From: Cupriavidus oxalaticus
GTDB lineage: Bacteria > Pseudomonadota > Gammaproteobacteria > Burkholderiales > Burkholderiaceae
Direction: 5' to 3'
NCBI RefSeq assembly: GCF_016894385.1
Contig: NZ_CP069812.1
Coordinates: 2,790,001 to 2,854,000, forward strand
DNA: 64,000 nt
In this document: one piece after another, positions 1 through 11,301 of the stretch
Layout: each line of letters starts with the position of its first letter
Numbering within the stretch: the stretch's first letter is position 1
Notes under the pieces: model-generated
Database searches by the model: none
Seen by the model: only the letters and a program-made list of their open reading frames with translations
Told to the model about the DNA's origin: nothing
Program-made: the position numbers and the translations under genes

Positions 1-461
<461 letters not shown>

Positions 462-1682
462 ATGGGAGCCTTAAGCCATCTCCGCGTCCTCGACCTGACC
501 CGTGTCCTTGCCGGGCCCTGGTGCGCCCAGAACCTTGCCGACTTCGGCGCCGATGTGATCAAGATCGAGCGCCCCGGCGCCGGCGACGACACCCGCACCT
601 GGGGCCCGCCCTGGCTCAAAGACGAAGACGGCCGCGACACCGCCGAGGCCGCCTACTACCTGGCCGCCAACCGCAACAAGCGCTCGGTCACCTGCGACAT
701 CAGCACGCCCGAAGGCCAGCAGATCGTGCGCGACCTCGCCGCGCAGAGCGACGTGGTGCTGGAGAACTACAAGGTCGGCCAACTCAAGAAATACGGGCTG
801 GACTACGAGTCGCTCAGGCAGGTCAAGCCCGACCTGATCTACTGCTCGGTCACCGGCTTCGGCCAGACCGGCCCGTACGCCGCGCGCCCCGGCTATGACT
901 TCATCATCCAGGGCATGGGCGGCTTCATGAGCCTGACCGGCGAGCGCGACGACCTGCCCGGCGGCGGCCCGCAGAAGGCCGGCGTGGCGATTTCCGACCT
1001 GATGACGGGCCAGTACGCCACCATCGCCGTGCTGGCGGCGCTGGCGCATCGCGAGCGCACCGGCGAAGGCCAGTACATCGACATGGCGCTGCTGGACGTG
1101 CAGGTGGCCATGCTGGCCAACATGAACACCAACTACCTGGCCAGCGGCGAGGCGCCGCGCCGCTGGGGCAATGCGCACCCCAACATCGTGCCCTACCAGA
1201 CCTTCCAGGCCGCCGACGGCTGGATCATCGTCGCGGTGGGCAACGACGGGCAGTTCCGCAAGTTCGTCACCGACGGCGGCATGCCCGAACTGGCCGACGA
1301 TCCGCGCTTTGCCAAAAACCCGCAGCGCGTGGCCAACCGCGACGTGCTGGTGCCGATCCTGGCCGAGATGGTGCGCCCGCGCACCCGCGCGCAGTGGATC
1401 CGCGACCTGGAAGCCGCGGGCGTGCCGTGCGGCCCGATCAACACGCTCGACGATGTGTTCGAGGACGACCAGGTCAAGGCGCGCGGCCTGCGCGTGGACC
1501 TGCCGCACCCCAGCGCCGGCGAGGTCAAGCTGGTCGCCAGCCCGATCAAGATGAGCGCGACGCCGCCGCAGGCGCTGCGCCACCCGCCGCTGCTGGGCGA
1601 GCACACCGACACGGTGCTGGCCGAGACCCTGGGCTACAGCGCCGGGCAGATCGCGGCACTTCGCGCAAAAGGTGTGCTGTAA
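462..1682 (+). CDS. CaiB/BaiF family CoA-transferase
   Basis: This 406-residue protein is a full-length class III CoA-transferase, which moves CoA between carboxylic acids in the cytoplasm through an aspartyl-CoA intermediate. The start of the fold is seen in LRVLDLTRVLAGPWCAQNLA (residues 7-26) and ADVIKIERP. Asp212 in the segment YIDMALLDVQV aligns by eye with the catalytic Asp of formyl-CoA transferase. The C-terminal part AADGWIIVAVGNDGQF is typical. The ATG at 462 is preferred to upstream in-frame starts because it begins immediately before the conserved domain. It is followed by a membrane protein and a Bug receptor, suggesting organic acid use; the substrate cannot be told. Confidence 0.88.
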   Translation: MGALSHLRVLDLTRVLAGPWCAQNLADFGADVIKIERPGAGDDTRTWGPPWLKDEDGRDTAEAAYYLAANRNKRSVTCDISTPEGQQIVRDLAAQSDVVLENYKVGQLKKYGLDYESLRQVKPDLIYCSVTGFGQTGPYAARPGYDFIIQGMGGFMSLTGERDDLPGGGPQKAGVAISDLMTGQYATIAVLAALAHRERTGEGQYIDMALLDVQVAMLANMNTNYLASGEAPRRWGNAHPNIVPYQTFQAADGWIIVAVGNDGQFRKFVTDGGMPELADDPRFAKNPQRVANRDVLVPILAEMVRPRTRAQWIRDLEAAGVPCGPINTLDDVFEDDQVKARGLRVDLPHPSAGEVKLVASPIKMSATPPQALRHPPLLGEHTDTVLAETLGYSAGQIAALRAKGVL

Positions 1683-1807
1683 GATTCTCCTGCTGCGTGT
1701 GGCAGGCCAGTCCTGCCGCAGGTGCTTTCCGGAAGTTCAGTCCCCACTGAAGTACTTTCCCCGGGCCCGCGCTCCCGCGCGGGCCTGCGCAAAGCAAAGG
1801 AGAACCC

Positions 1808-2263
1808 ATGCTGACCGACGCCATCCTGGCCTTCCTGCATTTCCTTGCGATCTTTGTCCTGATCACGCTGATGGCCGCCGAGGCTGTGGCGCTGCGCCCG
1901 GACCTCACCCCGGCCACCGTGCGGCGCCTGTCGCTGTACGACCTGTTCTATTTCCTGTCGGCGGTCCTGGCGCTGGCGACCGGCCTGCTGCGCCTGTTCT
2001 ACGGCGCCAAGGGCGTCGACTTCTACCTGCACAACCCGTGGTTCCACGCCAAGATGGGCGTGTTCGTGCTGATCGCGCTGTGCTCGCTGCCGCCGACCCT
2101 TGCCATCGCGCGCTGGCGCAAGCAGGCGCGCAGGCTGCCCGATTACGTGCCGCCGCCGTCCGAGATCAAGGCGGCGCGGCGCTGGGTCATGATCGAATCG
2201 CACCTGGTGATCCTGCTGCCGCTGTGCGCCGTGATGATGGCGCGCGGCATCGGGGCCCGCTAA
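1808..2263 (+). CDS. DUF2214 family membrane protein
   Basis: This is a 151-residue integral membrane protein with about four hydrophobic segments (near residues 5-25, 45-65, 80-100 and 125-147). The motif YDLFYFLSAVLALATGLLRL and the segment NPWFHAKMGVFVLIAL fit the DUF2214 family as I know it, whose function is undefined. An AAAGGAG ribosome binding site lies just before the ATG. It follows the CoA-transferase by 125 bases and precedes the Bug receptor by 40, so it may be co-transcribed with both. Nothing in it indicates a substrate. Confidence 0.75.
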   Translation: MLTDAILAFLHFLAIFVLITLMAAEAVALRPDLTPATVRRLSLYDLFYFLSAVLALATGLLRLFYGAKGVDFYLHNPWFHAKMGVFVLIALCSLPPTLAIARWRKQARRLPDYVPPPSEIKAARRWVMIESHLVILLPLCAVMMARGIGAR

Positions 2264-2303
2264 GCATCCCGCCAGGAATTTCAATCCCTCTGTCCTCCGC
2301 AAC

Positions 2304-3335
2304 ATGCTGAAGAAACTGCTTGCCGCCGCGCTGAGCGCGGCGCTGATGCCCGCCGCCGCCATCGCGGCCACCAACACGGCCACCAACGCGACCACCAACG
2401 CGGCCACCAACGCCTACCCCACCAAGCCCGTCCGCTTCGTGGTGCCCTATCCCGCCGGCGGCCCGCTCGACACCGTGGCGCGCGCCATCGGCGACAGGCT
2501 GCGCGACAGCCTCGGCCAGCCCGTGGTGGTGGAAAACAAGCCGGGCGCCGGCGGCAACCTGGGCGCGGACTACGTCGCCAGGCAGCCGGCCGATGGCTAC
2601 ACCATCGTCATGGGCGCGGTGGCCACGCATGCCATCAACCCGACGCTGTTCAGCAAGATGCCGTATGACCCCGTGAAAGACTTCGCGCCGGTCACGCTGG
2701 TCGCCGACGTGCCCAACGTGCTGGTGATGCACCCCGGCAAGGCCGCCGAACTGCACATCAACAACGTGCGCGACCTGGTCGCCTATGCGCGCAAGAACCC
2801 GGGCAAGCTGGACTACGCCTCGGGCGGCAACGGCAGCGCCGGGCACCTGTCGGGCGAGCTGTTCAAGAGCATGGCGAAGATCAGCATGGTCCATATCCCC
2901 TACAACGGCGCGTCGCCCGCACAGCTGTCGGTGCTGTCGGGCCAGACCGACCTGATCTTCGACAACCTGGCTTCGGCGTCGGCCAATATCAGGGCGGGCA
3001 AGCTCAAGGCCTTCGCCGTGACCACCGCCGGCCGCGCGGCCGCGTTCCCCGAGCTGCCGACCATTGCCGAGGCCGGCAAGGGACTGGGGCTGGAAGGCTT
3101 CGATATCTCGACCTGGTTCGGCGTGTTCGCGCCGGCCAATACGCCGCGCGAAATCGTGGAGAAGCTGAACCACGAGATCGTTGCGATCCTGAAGACGGAC
3201 GACATGAAGGCGCGCCTGGCCCGCATCGGCGCCCAGCCGGCGCCGACCACGCCGGAGCAGTTCGGGGCGTTGGTGCAGAAGGAGCTGAAGAAGTATGCGC
3301 AGATCGTGAAGGTGTCGGGGGCCAAGGTCGATTAA
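2304..3335 (+). CDS. tctC: Bug/TctC-type periplasmic receptor of a tripartite tricarboxylate transporter
   Basis: A 343-residue extracytoplasmic solute receptor. A Sec signal (MLKKLLAAALSAALMPAAAIA) is followed by an unusual Thr/Asn/Ala-rich linker built from a 12-base tandem repeat, and then by the family opening YPTKPVRFVVPYPAGGPLDT. Further family marks are VVVENKPGAGGNLGADYVA and the segment VHIPYNGASPAQLSVLSGQT. Bug proteins bind carboxylates such as citrate, terephthalate or nicotinate and deliver them to TctA/TctB. TctB and TctA genes follow after 482 bases, so this is probably their receptor, although the gap suggests separate regulation. The ligand is not evident. Confidence 0.9.
   Translation: MLKKLLAAALSAALMPAAAIAATNTATNATTNAATNAYPTKPVRFVVPYPAGGPLDTVARAIGDRLRDSLGQPVVVENKPGAGGNLGADYVARQPADGYTIVMGAVATHAINPTLFSKMPYDPVKDFAPVTLVADVPNVLVMHPGKAAELHINNVRDLVAYARKNPGKLDYASGGNGSAGHLSGELFKSMAKISMVHIPYNGASPAQLSVLSGQTDLIFDNLASASANIRAGKLKAFAVTTAGRAAAFPELPTIAEAGKGLGLEGFDISTWFGVFAPANTPREIVEKLNHEIVAILKTDDMKARLARIGAQPAPTTPEQFGALVQKELKKYAQIVKVSGAKVD
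2367..2414 (+). repeat. four tandem 12-base repeats inside the receptor gene
   Basis: The unit is GCCACCAACGCG with one or two changes per copy (units start at 2367, 2379, 2391 and 2403). It encodes ATNT-ATNA-TTNA-ATNA directly after the signal peptide. Copy number changes would keep frame, so this may vary between strains. Confidence 0.9.
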
Positions 3336-3817
3336 AGACAAGTCCTCGCAGCACCAACGGTTCCGGGTGCGCCCAAGCCGCCCGAAGTGGCCTGAGCAGG
3401 GTGTTCTCCCTTTTCCCTCAGGCCCCTCGGCGCTGCCTCTCCAGGCTGCGCCTTGCATCACATAGGGTTCCTTGCCGGAACCTTTCAAACCTTACAGGGC
3501 TTTCAGGCCGGCACCCCCGCGGAAGCTGCCGTACGGATGCGCGTGCTGCCCGGGTGATAGCGCAGCGCTATCTGCCGCCTCGCCCGCCAGCCCGCCTCCA
3601 GACTGGCTTTGCAGACCGGCCAGGCGCCTTTTAAGCGCCATCCCACTAGGGGATACCCGAACCATGACCCTGTTTGCAGACATCTGAAAGGTAGCTGAAA
3701 GGTCGCCCCCTTAACTTCCACCCTGCCCGCTGGAGGGCCCTTCGTTGCAGACCGCATTGACGCGGCGCAACAAAGGGTCAACCGTAGATTTCAAGCGTCT
3801 TATCGAGGAGATTCACT
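3336..3817. promoter_or_regulatory. 482-base gap between TctC- and TctB-type genes with short repeats
   Basis: No supported gene is seen. The region holds TTTGCAGAC at 3608-3616 and 3673-3681 and a near copy GTTGCAGAC at 3744-3752. It also holds a direct repeat CTGAAAGGT at 3684-3692 and 3695-3703, 11 bases apart, and a short dyad at 3623-3639. A regulated promoter for the TctB-TctA pair is the likeliest content. Small ORFs here lack ribosome binding sites and recognisable sequence. Confidence 0.45.
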
Positions 3818-4279
3818 TTGCGCATACGTAGCCAAAAGGACTTCGCCTCCGGCCTGATGTTCATCCTGGTCGGATTCGGCTTTTCCTGGGTCGCACGCGG
3901 CTATTCCATGGGAACCGCCGCAAAAATGGGACCGGGATACTTCCCGTTCTGGCTCGGCATCGTGCTCGCCCTGCTGGGCGCGCTGGTGCTGTGGGGCTCG
4001 CTGTCTTCCAAGGCGGAAACAGACCAGCTGGCCCGCTGGGATATCAAGACGCTGCTGTGGATTCTCGGCTCGGTGGTGCTGTTCGGCCTGCTGCTCAAGC
4101 CGCTCGGCATGGTGCTGTCGGTGCTGGTGCTGGTGCTGGTGTCGTCGATGGCCAGCCACGAGTTCAGCTGGAAGGGTGCGATCCTGAACGCCATCATCCT
4201 TGTGCTGATCAGCCTGGGGGCGTTCGTATACGGCATCAACCTGCAGATGCCGGTGTGGCCGGCTTTCCTGGCAAGCTAA
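3818..4279 (+). CDS. tctB: TctB-type small membrane subunit of a tripartite tricarboxylate transporter
   Basis: A 153-residue inner membrane protein with four predicted helices (about residues 9-27, 42-60, 80-110 and 125-143). The segment MGTAAKMGPGYFPFWLGIVLALLG is the typical TctB opening. It pairs with the large TctA subunit encoded 13 bases downstream to import the ligand of a Bug receptor using an ion gradient. The start is a TTG codon with GAGGAG seven bases upstream; no ATG or GTG fits the family N-terminus, so the TTG call is fairly firm. Confidence 0.88.
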   Translation: MRIRSQKDFASGLMFILVGFGFSWVARGYSMGTAAKMGPGYFPFWLGIVLALLGALVLWGSLSSKAETDQLARWDIKTLLWILGSVVLFGLLLKPLGMVLSVLVLVLVSSMASHEFSWKGAILNAIILVLISLGAFVYGINLQMPVWPAFLAS

Positions 4280-4292
4280 GGAGGCCGCCAAC

Positions 4293-5795
4293 ATGGAACT
4301 ACTCACTAACCTGGGCCTGGGCTTCTCCACCGCCCTGACCTTCCAGAACCTGGCGTACGCCTTCCTCGGCTGCGTGCTGGGGACGCTGATCGGCGTGCTG
4401 CCGGGCCTGGGGCCGCTGGCCACCATCGCCATGCTGCTGCCGGTGACCTACACGCTGCCACCGGTGGCCGCGCTGATCATGCTGGCCGGCATCTACTACG
4501 GCGCCCAGTACGGCGGCTCGACCACCGCCATCCTGGTCAACCTGCCGGGTGAATCGTCGTCGGTGGTGACAACCATCGATGGCTACCAGATGGCAAGACG
4601 AGGACGAGCGGGGGTGGCGCTTGCCACCGCCGGCCTGGGCTCGTTCTTTGCCGGCTGCGTGGCCACCATGATCCTGGCCGCGTTTGCCGCACCGCTGTCT
4701 GAACTGGCCTTCAAGTTCGGCCCCGCCGAGTACTTCTCGCTGATGGTGCTGGGCCTGATCGGCGCCGTGGTGCTGGCCTCGGGCTCGCTGGTCAAGGCCA
4801 TCGCCATGATCGTGCTGGGCCTGCTGCTGGGCCTGGTGGGTACCGACGTGAACTCGGGCGCCGCGCGCTTCTCGTTCGACGTGCCGGAACTGACCGACGG
4901 CCTCAACTTCGTTTCGGTGGCAATGGGTATCTTCGGCTTCGCTGAAATCATCGCCAACCTGGAACAGAAAGAGCAGCGCGAGACCTTCACCGACCATATC
5001 ACCAACCTGTTCCCGACCAAGGAAGACTTCAAGCGCATGTTCCCGGCCGTGCTGCGCGGCACCGCACTGGGCTCGGCGCTGGGCATCTTGCCGGGCGGCG
5101 GCGCCTCGCTGGCTTCGTTCGCGGCGTATTCGCTGGAGAAGAAGACCTCCAAGTACCCGCAGGAATTCGGCAAGGGCGCGATCGAAGGCGTGGCCGGTCC
5201 GGAATCCGCCAACAACGCGGCTTCGCAGACCTCGTTCATTCCGCTGCTGACGCTGGGCATTCCGCCCAACGCGGTGATGGCGCTGATGGTGGGTGCGATG
5301 ACCATCCACAACATCCAGCCCGGCCCGCAGGTGATGACCAGCAACCCGGCGCTGTTCTGGGGCCTGATCGCCTCGATGTGGATCGGCAACCTGATGCTGA
5401 TCGTGCTGAACCTGCCGCTGATCGGTATCTGGGTGAAGCTGCTGAAGGTGCCTTACCGCTACCTGTACCCGGCCATCCTGACGTTCTGCTGCATCGGCGT
5501 GTACTCGGTCCAGAACACCACCTTCGACGTGTTCCAGACCGCGGCCTTCGGCGTGGTGGGCTACCTGTTCATCAAGCTGCGCTGCGAACCCGCTCCGCTG
5601 CTGCTCGGCTTCGTGCTGGGGCCGATGATGGAAGAGAACTTCCGCCGCTCGCTGCTGCTGTCGCGTGGTGATTTCACCGTATTCGTGACGCGTCCGCTGT
5701 CGCTGGGCCTGCTGATCGCCGCTGCCGTGCTGGTGATGGTCGTGGCAATGCCGTCGATCAAGGCCAAGCGCGAAGAAGCGTTCCAGGAAGAATAA
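4293..5795 (+). CDS. tctA: TctA-type large permease subunit of a tripartite tricarboxylate transporter
   Basis: A 500-residue permease with about twelve helices. It shows the two family signatures: GVLPGLGPLATIAMLLPVTY and GILPGGGASLASFAAYSLEK, the inverted-repeat halves that contribute to the transport site, together with GPESANNAASQTSFIPLLTL and GIPPNAVMALMVGAM. An AAGGAGG site precedes the ATG. The gene follows tctB by 13 bases and ends before a strong terminator, so tctBA form the end of a transcript. The receptor is probably encoded at 2304. Confidence 0.95.
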   Translation: MELLTNLGLGFSTALTFQNLAYAFLGCVLGTLIGVLPGLGPLATIAMLLPVTYTLPPVAALIMLAGIYYGAQYGGSTTAILVNLPGESSSVVTTIDGYQMARRGRAGVALATAGLGSFFAGCVATMILAAFAAPLSELAFKFGPAEYFSLMVLGLIGAVVLASGSLVKAIAMIVLGLLLGLVGTDVNSGAARFSFDVPELTDGLNFVSVAMGIFGFAEIIANLEQKEQRETFTDHITNLFPTKEDFKRMFPAVLRGTALGSALGILPGGGASLASFAAYSLEKKTSKYPQEFGKGAIEGVAGPESANNAASQTSFIPLLTLGIPPNAVMALMVGAMTIHNIQPGPQVMTSNPALFWGLIASMWIGNLMLIVLNLPLIGIWVKLLKVPYRYLYPAILTFCCIGVYSVQNTTFDVFQTAAFGVVGYLFIKLRCEPAPLLLGFVLGPMMEENFRRSLLLSRGDFTVFVTRPLSLGLLIAAAVLVMVVAMPSIKAKREEAFQEE

Positions 5796-5843
5796 GCAGG
5801 ACTTGCCGCCGGCCTGCGGGCCGGCTCGCAATGCAACACTGGG

Positions 5844-5868
5844 GGGCACCGCGAGGTGCCCTTTTTTT
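5844..5868 (+). terminator. intrinsic terminator after tctA
   Basis: A perfect 7-base-pair stem GGGCACC/GGTGCCC with a GCGA loop is followed by seven T residues. It ends the tctBA transcript and separates it from the YbaK gene. Confidence 0.9.
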
Positions 5869-5973
5869 GTTGCCGGGAATTGACACGGTGGCACGCCTCC
5901 ACCGGGCCCGCAGCGACCTATAGTATTAGCACCCGGACAACTGTCGCGATGAGCGCGTCGGAGGTTTGAGATC

Positions 5974-6447
5974 ATGACCATGGCTAATACGCTGGCGAAA
6001 TGCCTGAGCACGAGGCACAGCCAGTTCGACACCGTTCGGCACCCCTACAGCCTGAGCAGCATGGCCACTGCACACGCTGCACACATTCCCGGAGACCGCC
6101 TGGCCAAGACCGTCCTGCTGGAAGACGACAGCGGCTATGTCGCCGCGGTGATTCCCTCCACGCACCACCTGAAACTGGCGGAGATCCGCGAGCAGACCGG
6201 CCGCAACCTGTCGCTGGCGCACGAGGATGGCGTGCGCGAAGTGTTCAGGGACTGCGACCACGGCGCGATCCCGCCGGTCGCCATGGCGTATGGCACGCAG
6301 ACCTGGCTGGACGACAGCCTGCTGGCGCATGCCGACGTCTATTTCGAAGCGGGCGACCACCAGGAGCTGGTGCACATGAGCACCGACCAGTTCATGGAAC
6401 TGATGGCCGATGCCAAGCGCGGACACTTCGCGCACAGGATGATGTAG
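5974..6447 (+). CDS. YbaK/EbsC-type aminoacyl-tRNA deacylase-like protein
   Basis: A 157-residue protein of the YbaK/ProXp fold, whose members hydrolyse mischarged aminoacyl-tRNAs in trans. The core is LAKTVLLEDDSGYVAAVIPS (about residues 42-61), where the Lys aligns with the conserved catalytic-site Lys of the family, followed by LAEIREQTGRNLSLAHED and GAIPPVAMAYGTQTWLD. The ATG at 5974 is chosen for its GGAGG nine bases upstream; a second ATG lies at 5980. The gene is a single unit between two terminators. The tRNA specificity cannot be read from the sequence. Confidence 0.82.
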   Translation: MTMANTLAKCLSTRHSQFDTVRHPYSLSSMATAHAAHIPGDRLAKTVLLEDDSGYVAAVIPSTHHLKLAEIREQTGRNLSLAHEDGVREVFRDCDHGAIPPVAMAYGTQTWLDDSLLAHADVYFEAGDHQELVHMSTDQFMELMADAKRGHFAHRMM

Positions 6448-6467
6448 GACGCAAGGCCATATCATCG

Positions 6468-6495
6468 CGGCCGGCGCATGCCGGCCGTTTTTTTT
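6468..6495 (+). terminator. intrinsic terminator after the YbaK-like gene
   Basis: A perfect 8-base-pair stem CGGCCGGC/GCCGGCCG with a GCAT loop is followed by eight T residues. It lies between two convergent genes and ends the rightward one. Confidence 0.92.
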
Positions 6496-6586
6496 GCGCC
6501 GCCGGTCGGTGACGGCGCACGAACGCGGACCCCGGCACGGCATGGCACCGTGACGGAATCCGCGCTGGCAGCTCAGGCAACAGGCA

Positions 6587-9184
<2,598 letters not shown>

Positions 9185-10069
9185 TCAGGCGCCAAACAGT
9201 TCGCCGCACGCCGCCCGCACTGCCGCCGTCACCTGCCCGCGCCCGTGGTCGCGCCGCTCCAGCATGCCGATGTGGCGCATGACTGGCTCGCCGTTGACCA
9301 GCAGCGGCAAGATGCGCAGCGCCTCGTCGTCGTGCCAGCGCGCGCGCCGCAGCAGCGGCACCACCGTCACGCCCACCTCCTGGCGCACCAGCTCGACCAG
9401 CGCCTCGATGGCGTTCAGTTCCAGGAACTCATTGACCTTCAGGTGCGCGCGGCGCAGCGCGCGCTCGACCAGCACGCCGGTGCGCTGGCTGCGGTCGAAG
9501 CGCAGGTAGGGGTTCTGCGCAAGCGCCTCGCGCGCATCCCGGCCGGGACTGCCGCGTGCCGCGATCGCCACCAGCGGCTCCTGGTATAGCGGCGTCCAGC
9601 GCAGCGTGCCGGGGATCCGCGTGGCGCCTTCCACTAGGATCGCCGCGTCGAGCTCGCCGGCCTCGACCTGTGCCGCCAGCTCGATCGACTTGGCGCCGAC
9701 CAGGCGCACGTCGAGCGCCGGGTAGGTGCGCTTCATGCGGGCCACCGCGTGCGACAGGCCGCCCATCACCGACACCACCGCGCCCACGGCCACGGCACCG
9801 GCCATGGCCTGGTCCGATGCCAGCGGCAGCCGCATCTCGTCATACAGCGCGAGCAGGCGCCGCGCCTGCGGCAGCAGCGCGCGGCCATCGGCATTGAGCA
9901 CCGCGACGCGGCCGTTGCGGTCGAACAGCTCACGCCGCAGCTCGCTTTCCAGCGCGCGCATCTGCAGGCTGACAGCAGCCTGGGTCAGGGCCACCTGCCC
10001 GGCCGCTGCGGCGAAGGAGCCCTGTTCGGCTACGGCGACGAAAGTACGGAGGAATCGGATAGTGCTCAT
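9185..10069 (-). CDS. LysR-type transcriptional regulator
   Basis: A 294-residue regulator with an N-terminal winged helix-turn-helix (residues 1-60: FLRTFVAVAEQGSFAAAAGQ and TQAAVSLQMRALESEL) and a C-terminal effector-binding domain with two alpha/beta lobes. It is divergent from a Bug receptor and a gamma-glutamyltransferase-like gene, so it probably activates these in response to their substrate, the usual LysR arrangement. A 7-base inverted repeat in the shared region is a likely operator. katG lies downstream on the same strand but appears to have its own promoter. Confidence 0.9.
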   Translation of the reverse strand: MSTIRFLRTFVAVAEQGSFAAAAGQVALTQAAVSLQMRALESELRRELFDRNGRVAVLNADGRALLPQARRLLALYDEMRLPLASDQAMAGAVAVGAVVSVMGGLSHAVARMKRTYPALDVRLVGAKSIELAAQVEAGELDAAILVEGATRIPGTLRWTPLYQEPLVAIAARGSPGRDAREALAQNPYLRFDRSQRTGVLVERALRRAHLKVNEFLELNAIEALVELVRQEVGVTVVPLLRRARWHDDEALRILPLLVNGEPVMRHIGMLERRDHGRGQVTAAVRAACGELFGA

Positions 10070-10131
10070 CGGTGCCCGTGCGCAAGGCTGGCGAAGCCGC
10101 GCGGATACTTAAGTTTTTCTTGTGACATCGG

Positions 10132-10152
10132 AAAGAAATATTAGCTTTCTTT
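10132..10152. promoter_or_regulatory. candidate LysR operator between divergent genes
   Basis: A perfect inverted repeat AAAGAAA-N7-TTTCTTT, of the length and AT-rich type LysR proteins bind. It lies about 65 bases upstream of the LysR start and 85 upstream of the Bug receptor start. Flanking TTGTGAC copies add a direct repeat. Confidence 0.5.
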
Positions 10153-10237
10153 GTGACCGGCGGCGCGGAATAATTAAGCGGGCTCTTCAATCCCTGCCCG
10201 CTTTATACAGGTCCCAAGCCTGACTCCGGAGACACGC

Positions 10238-11215
10238 ATGAAATCCTGGCTGCGCCTCGCCGGCATCGCCGCCGCCTGCGGCATGTGCCTGGCCGCCACG
10301 CCCGCACTGGCCGACAACTATCCCGGCAAGCCGATCCGCCTGATCGTGCCCTTCCCGGCCAGCGGCGCGACCGACCTGCTGGCGCGCGCCATTGCCCAGA
10401 AGGTGGGCGCCAACATCGGCCAGCAGATCGTGGTGGACAACCGCCCCGGCGCCGGCGGCGCGATCGGTTCCGACATGGCGGCCAAGGCCGCGCCGGACGG
10501 CTACACGCTGCTGATCGCGACCACCAGCACGCACTCGATCGGCCCGTACATCAACACCCGCCTGCCGTACAACACCGAGACCGACTTCACCCCGGTCGGC
10601 CAGGTGGCGATCGCCACCAACGTGCTGGTGGTGCCGAACACCCTGCCGGTGAAGAATGTGCACGAACTGGTCGACTACGCCAGGAAGCATCCCGGCGAGC
10701 TCAACTACGCCTCCAGCGGCAATGGCACCGTGGTGCACCTGACCGCCGAGGCCTTCAAGGCGCAGGCCGGCGTGTTCATCACCCACATCCCCTACCGCGG
10801 CACCGCGCTGGCCGTGCCCGACCTGATCTCGGGCAAGGTGCAGGTGCTGTTCGACAGCATCGTCTCGGGCCTGCCGCACGTGAAGGACGGCAAGCTCAAG
10901 GCACTGGCGGTGACCAGCGCGAAGCGCTCGCCGCTGGCACCGGAGATCCCCACGGCCAGCGAGTCGGGACTGCCCGGCTTTGAGTCGGATACATGGTTCG
11001 GCATCTATGGGCCCAAGGGGATGCCGGCGGACATCGTCAATCGCCTGAATGCCGAGTTCAACAAGGCCATCCAGTCGCCCGAGGTCAAGGAGCGCCTGGG
11101 CAAGCTGGGCGCCGAGCCGGTCGGTGGCACGCCGGCGCAGTTTGCCGCCATGGTGAAGAAGGACAGCGCCCGCTGGGGCAAGCTGATCAAGGATCGCAAG
11201 ATCACGGCAGAATAA
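10238..11215 (+). CDS. Bug family periplasmic receptor
   Basis: A 325-residue receptor with a Sec signal (MKSWLRLAGIAAACGMCLAA, cleavage near ALA-DN) and the Bug signatures YPGKPIRLIVPFPASGATDL, VVDNRPGAGGAIGSDMAAK and THIPYRGTALAVPDLISGKV. It should bind a small carboxylate or amino-acid derivative in the periplasm. No TctA/TctB pair is adjacent, so it would share a permease elsewhere, possibly that at 3818-5795, or act as a sensor. It is followed by a gamma-glutamyltransferase-like gene after 86 bases and is divergent from a LysR gene, which suggests that the ligand may be a gamma-glutamyl or related compound. Confidence 0.9.
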   Translation: MKSWLRLAGIAAACGMCLAATPALADNYPGKPIRLIVPFPASGATDLLARAIAQKVGANIGQQIVVDNRPGAGGAIGSDMAAKAAPDGYTLLIATTSTHSIGPYINTRLPYNTETDFTPVGQVAIATNVLVVPNTLPVKNVHELVDYARKHPGELNYASSGNGTVVHLTAEAFKAQAGVFITHIPYRGTALAVPDLISGKVQVLFDSIVSGLPHVKDGKLKALAVTSAKRSPLAPEIPTASESGLPGFESDTWFGIYGPKGMPADIVNRLNAEFNKAIQSPEVKERLGKLGAEPVGGTPAQFAAMVKKDSARWGKLIKDRKITAE

Positions 11216-11301
11216 GGGCGCAAAGAGCGCCAATGAGGCCGGCGCCGCTCGCCGATCACCGATAAGAGGCCCGGCCGCTTCCTGAAACGACAGACAACGC
11301 C

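Noticed and set aside
5880..5924. A promoter for the YbaK-like gene using the perfect TTGACA at 5880
   Set aside because: No -10 box lies 16-18 bases downstream; the TATAGT at 5919 is 33 bases away.
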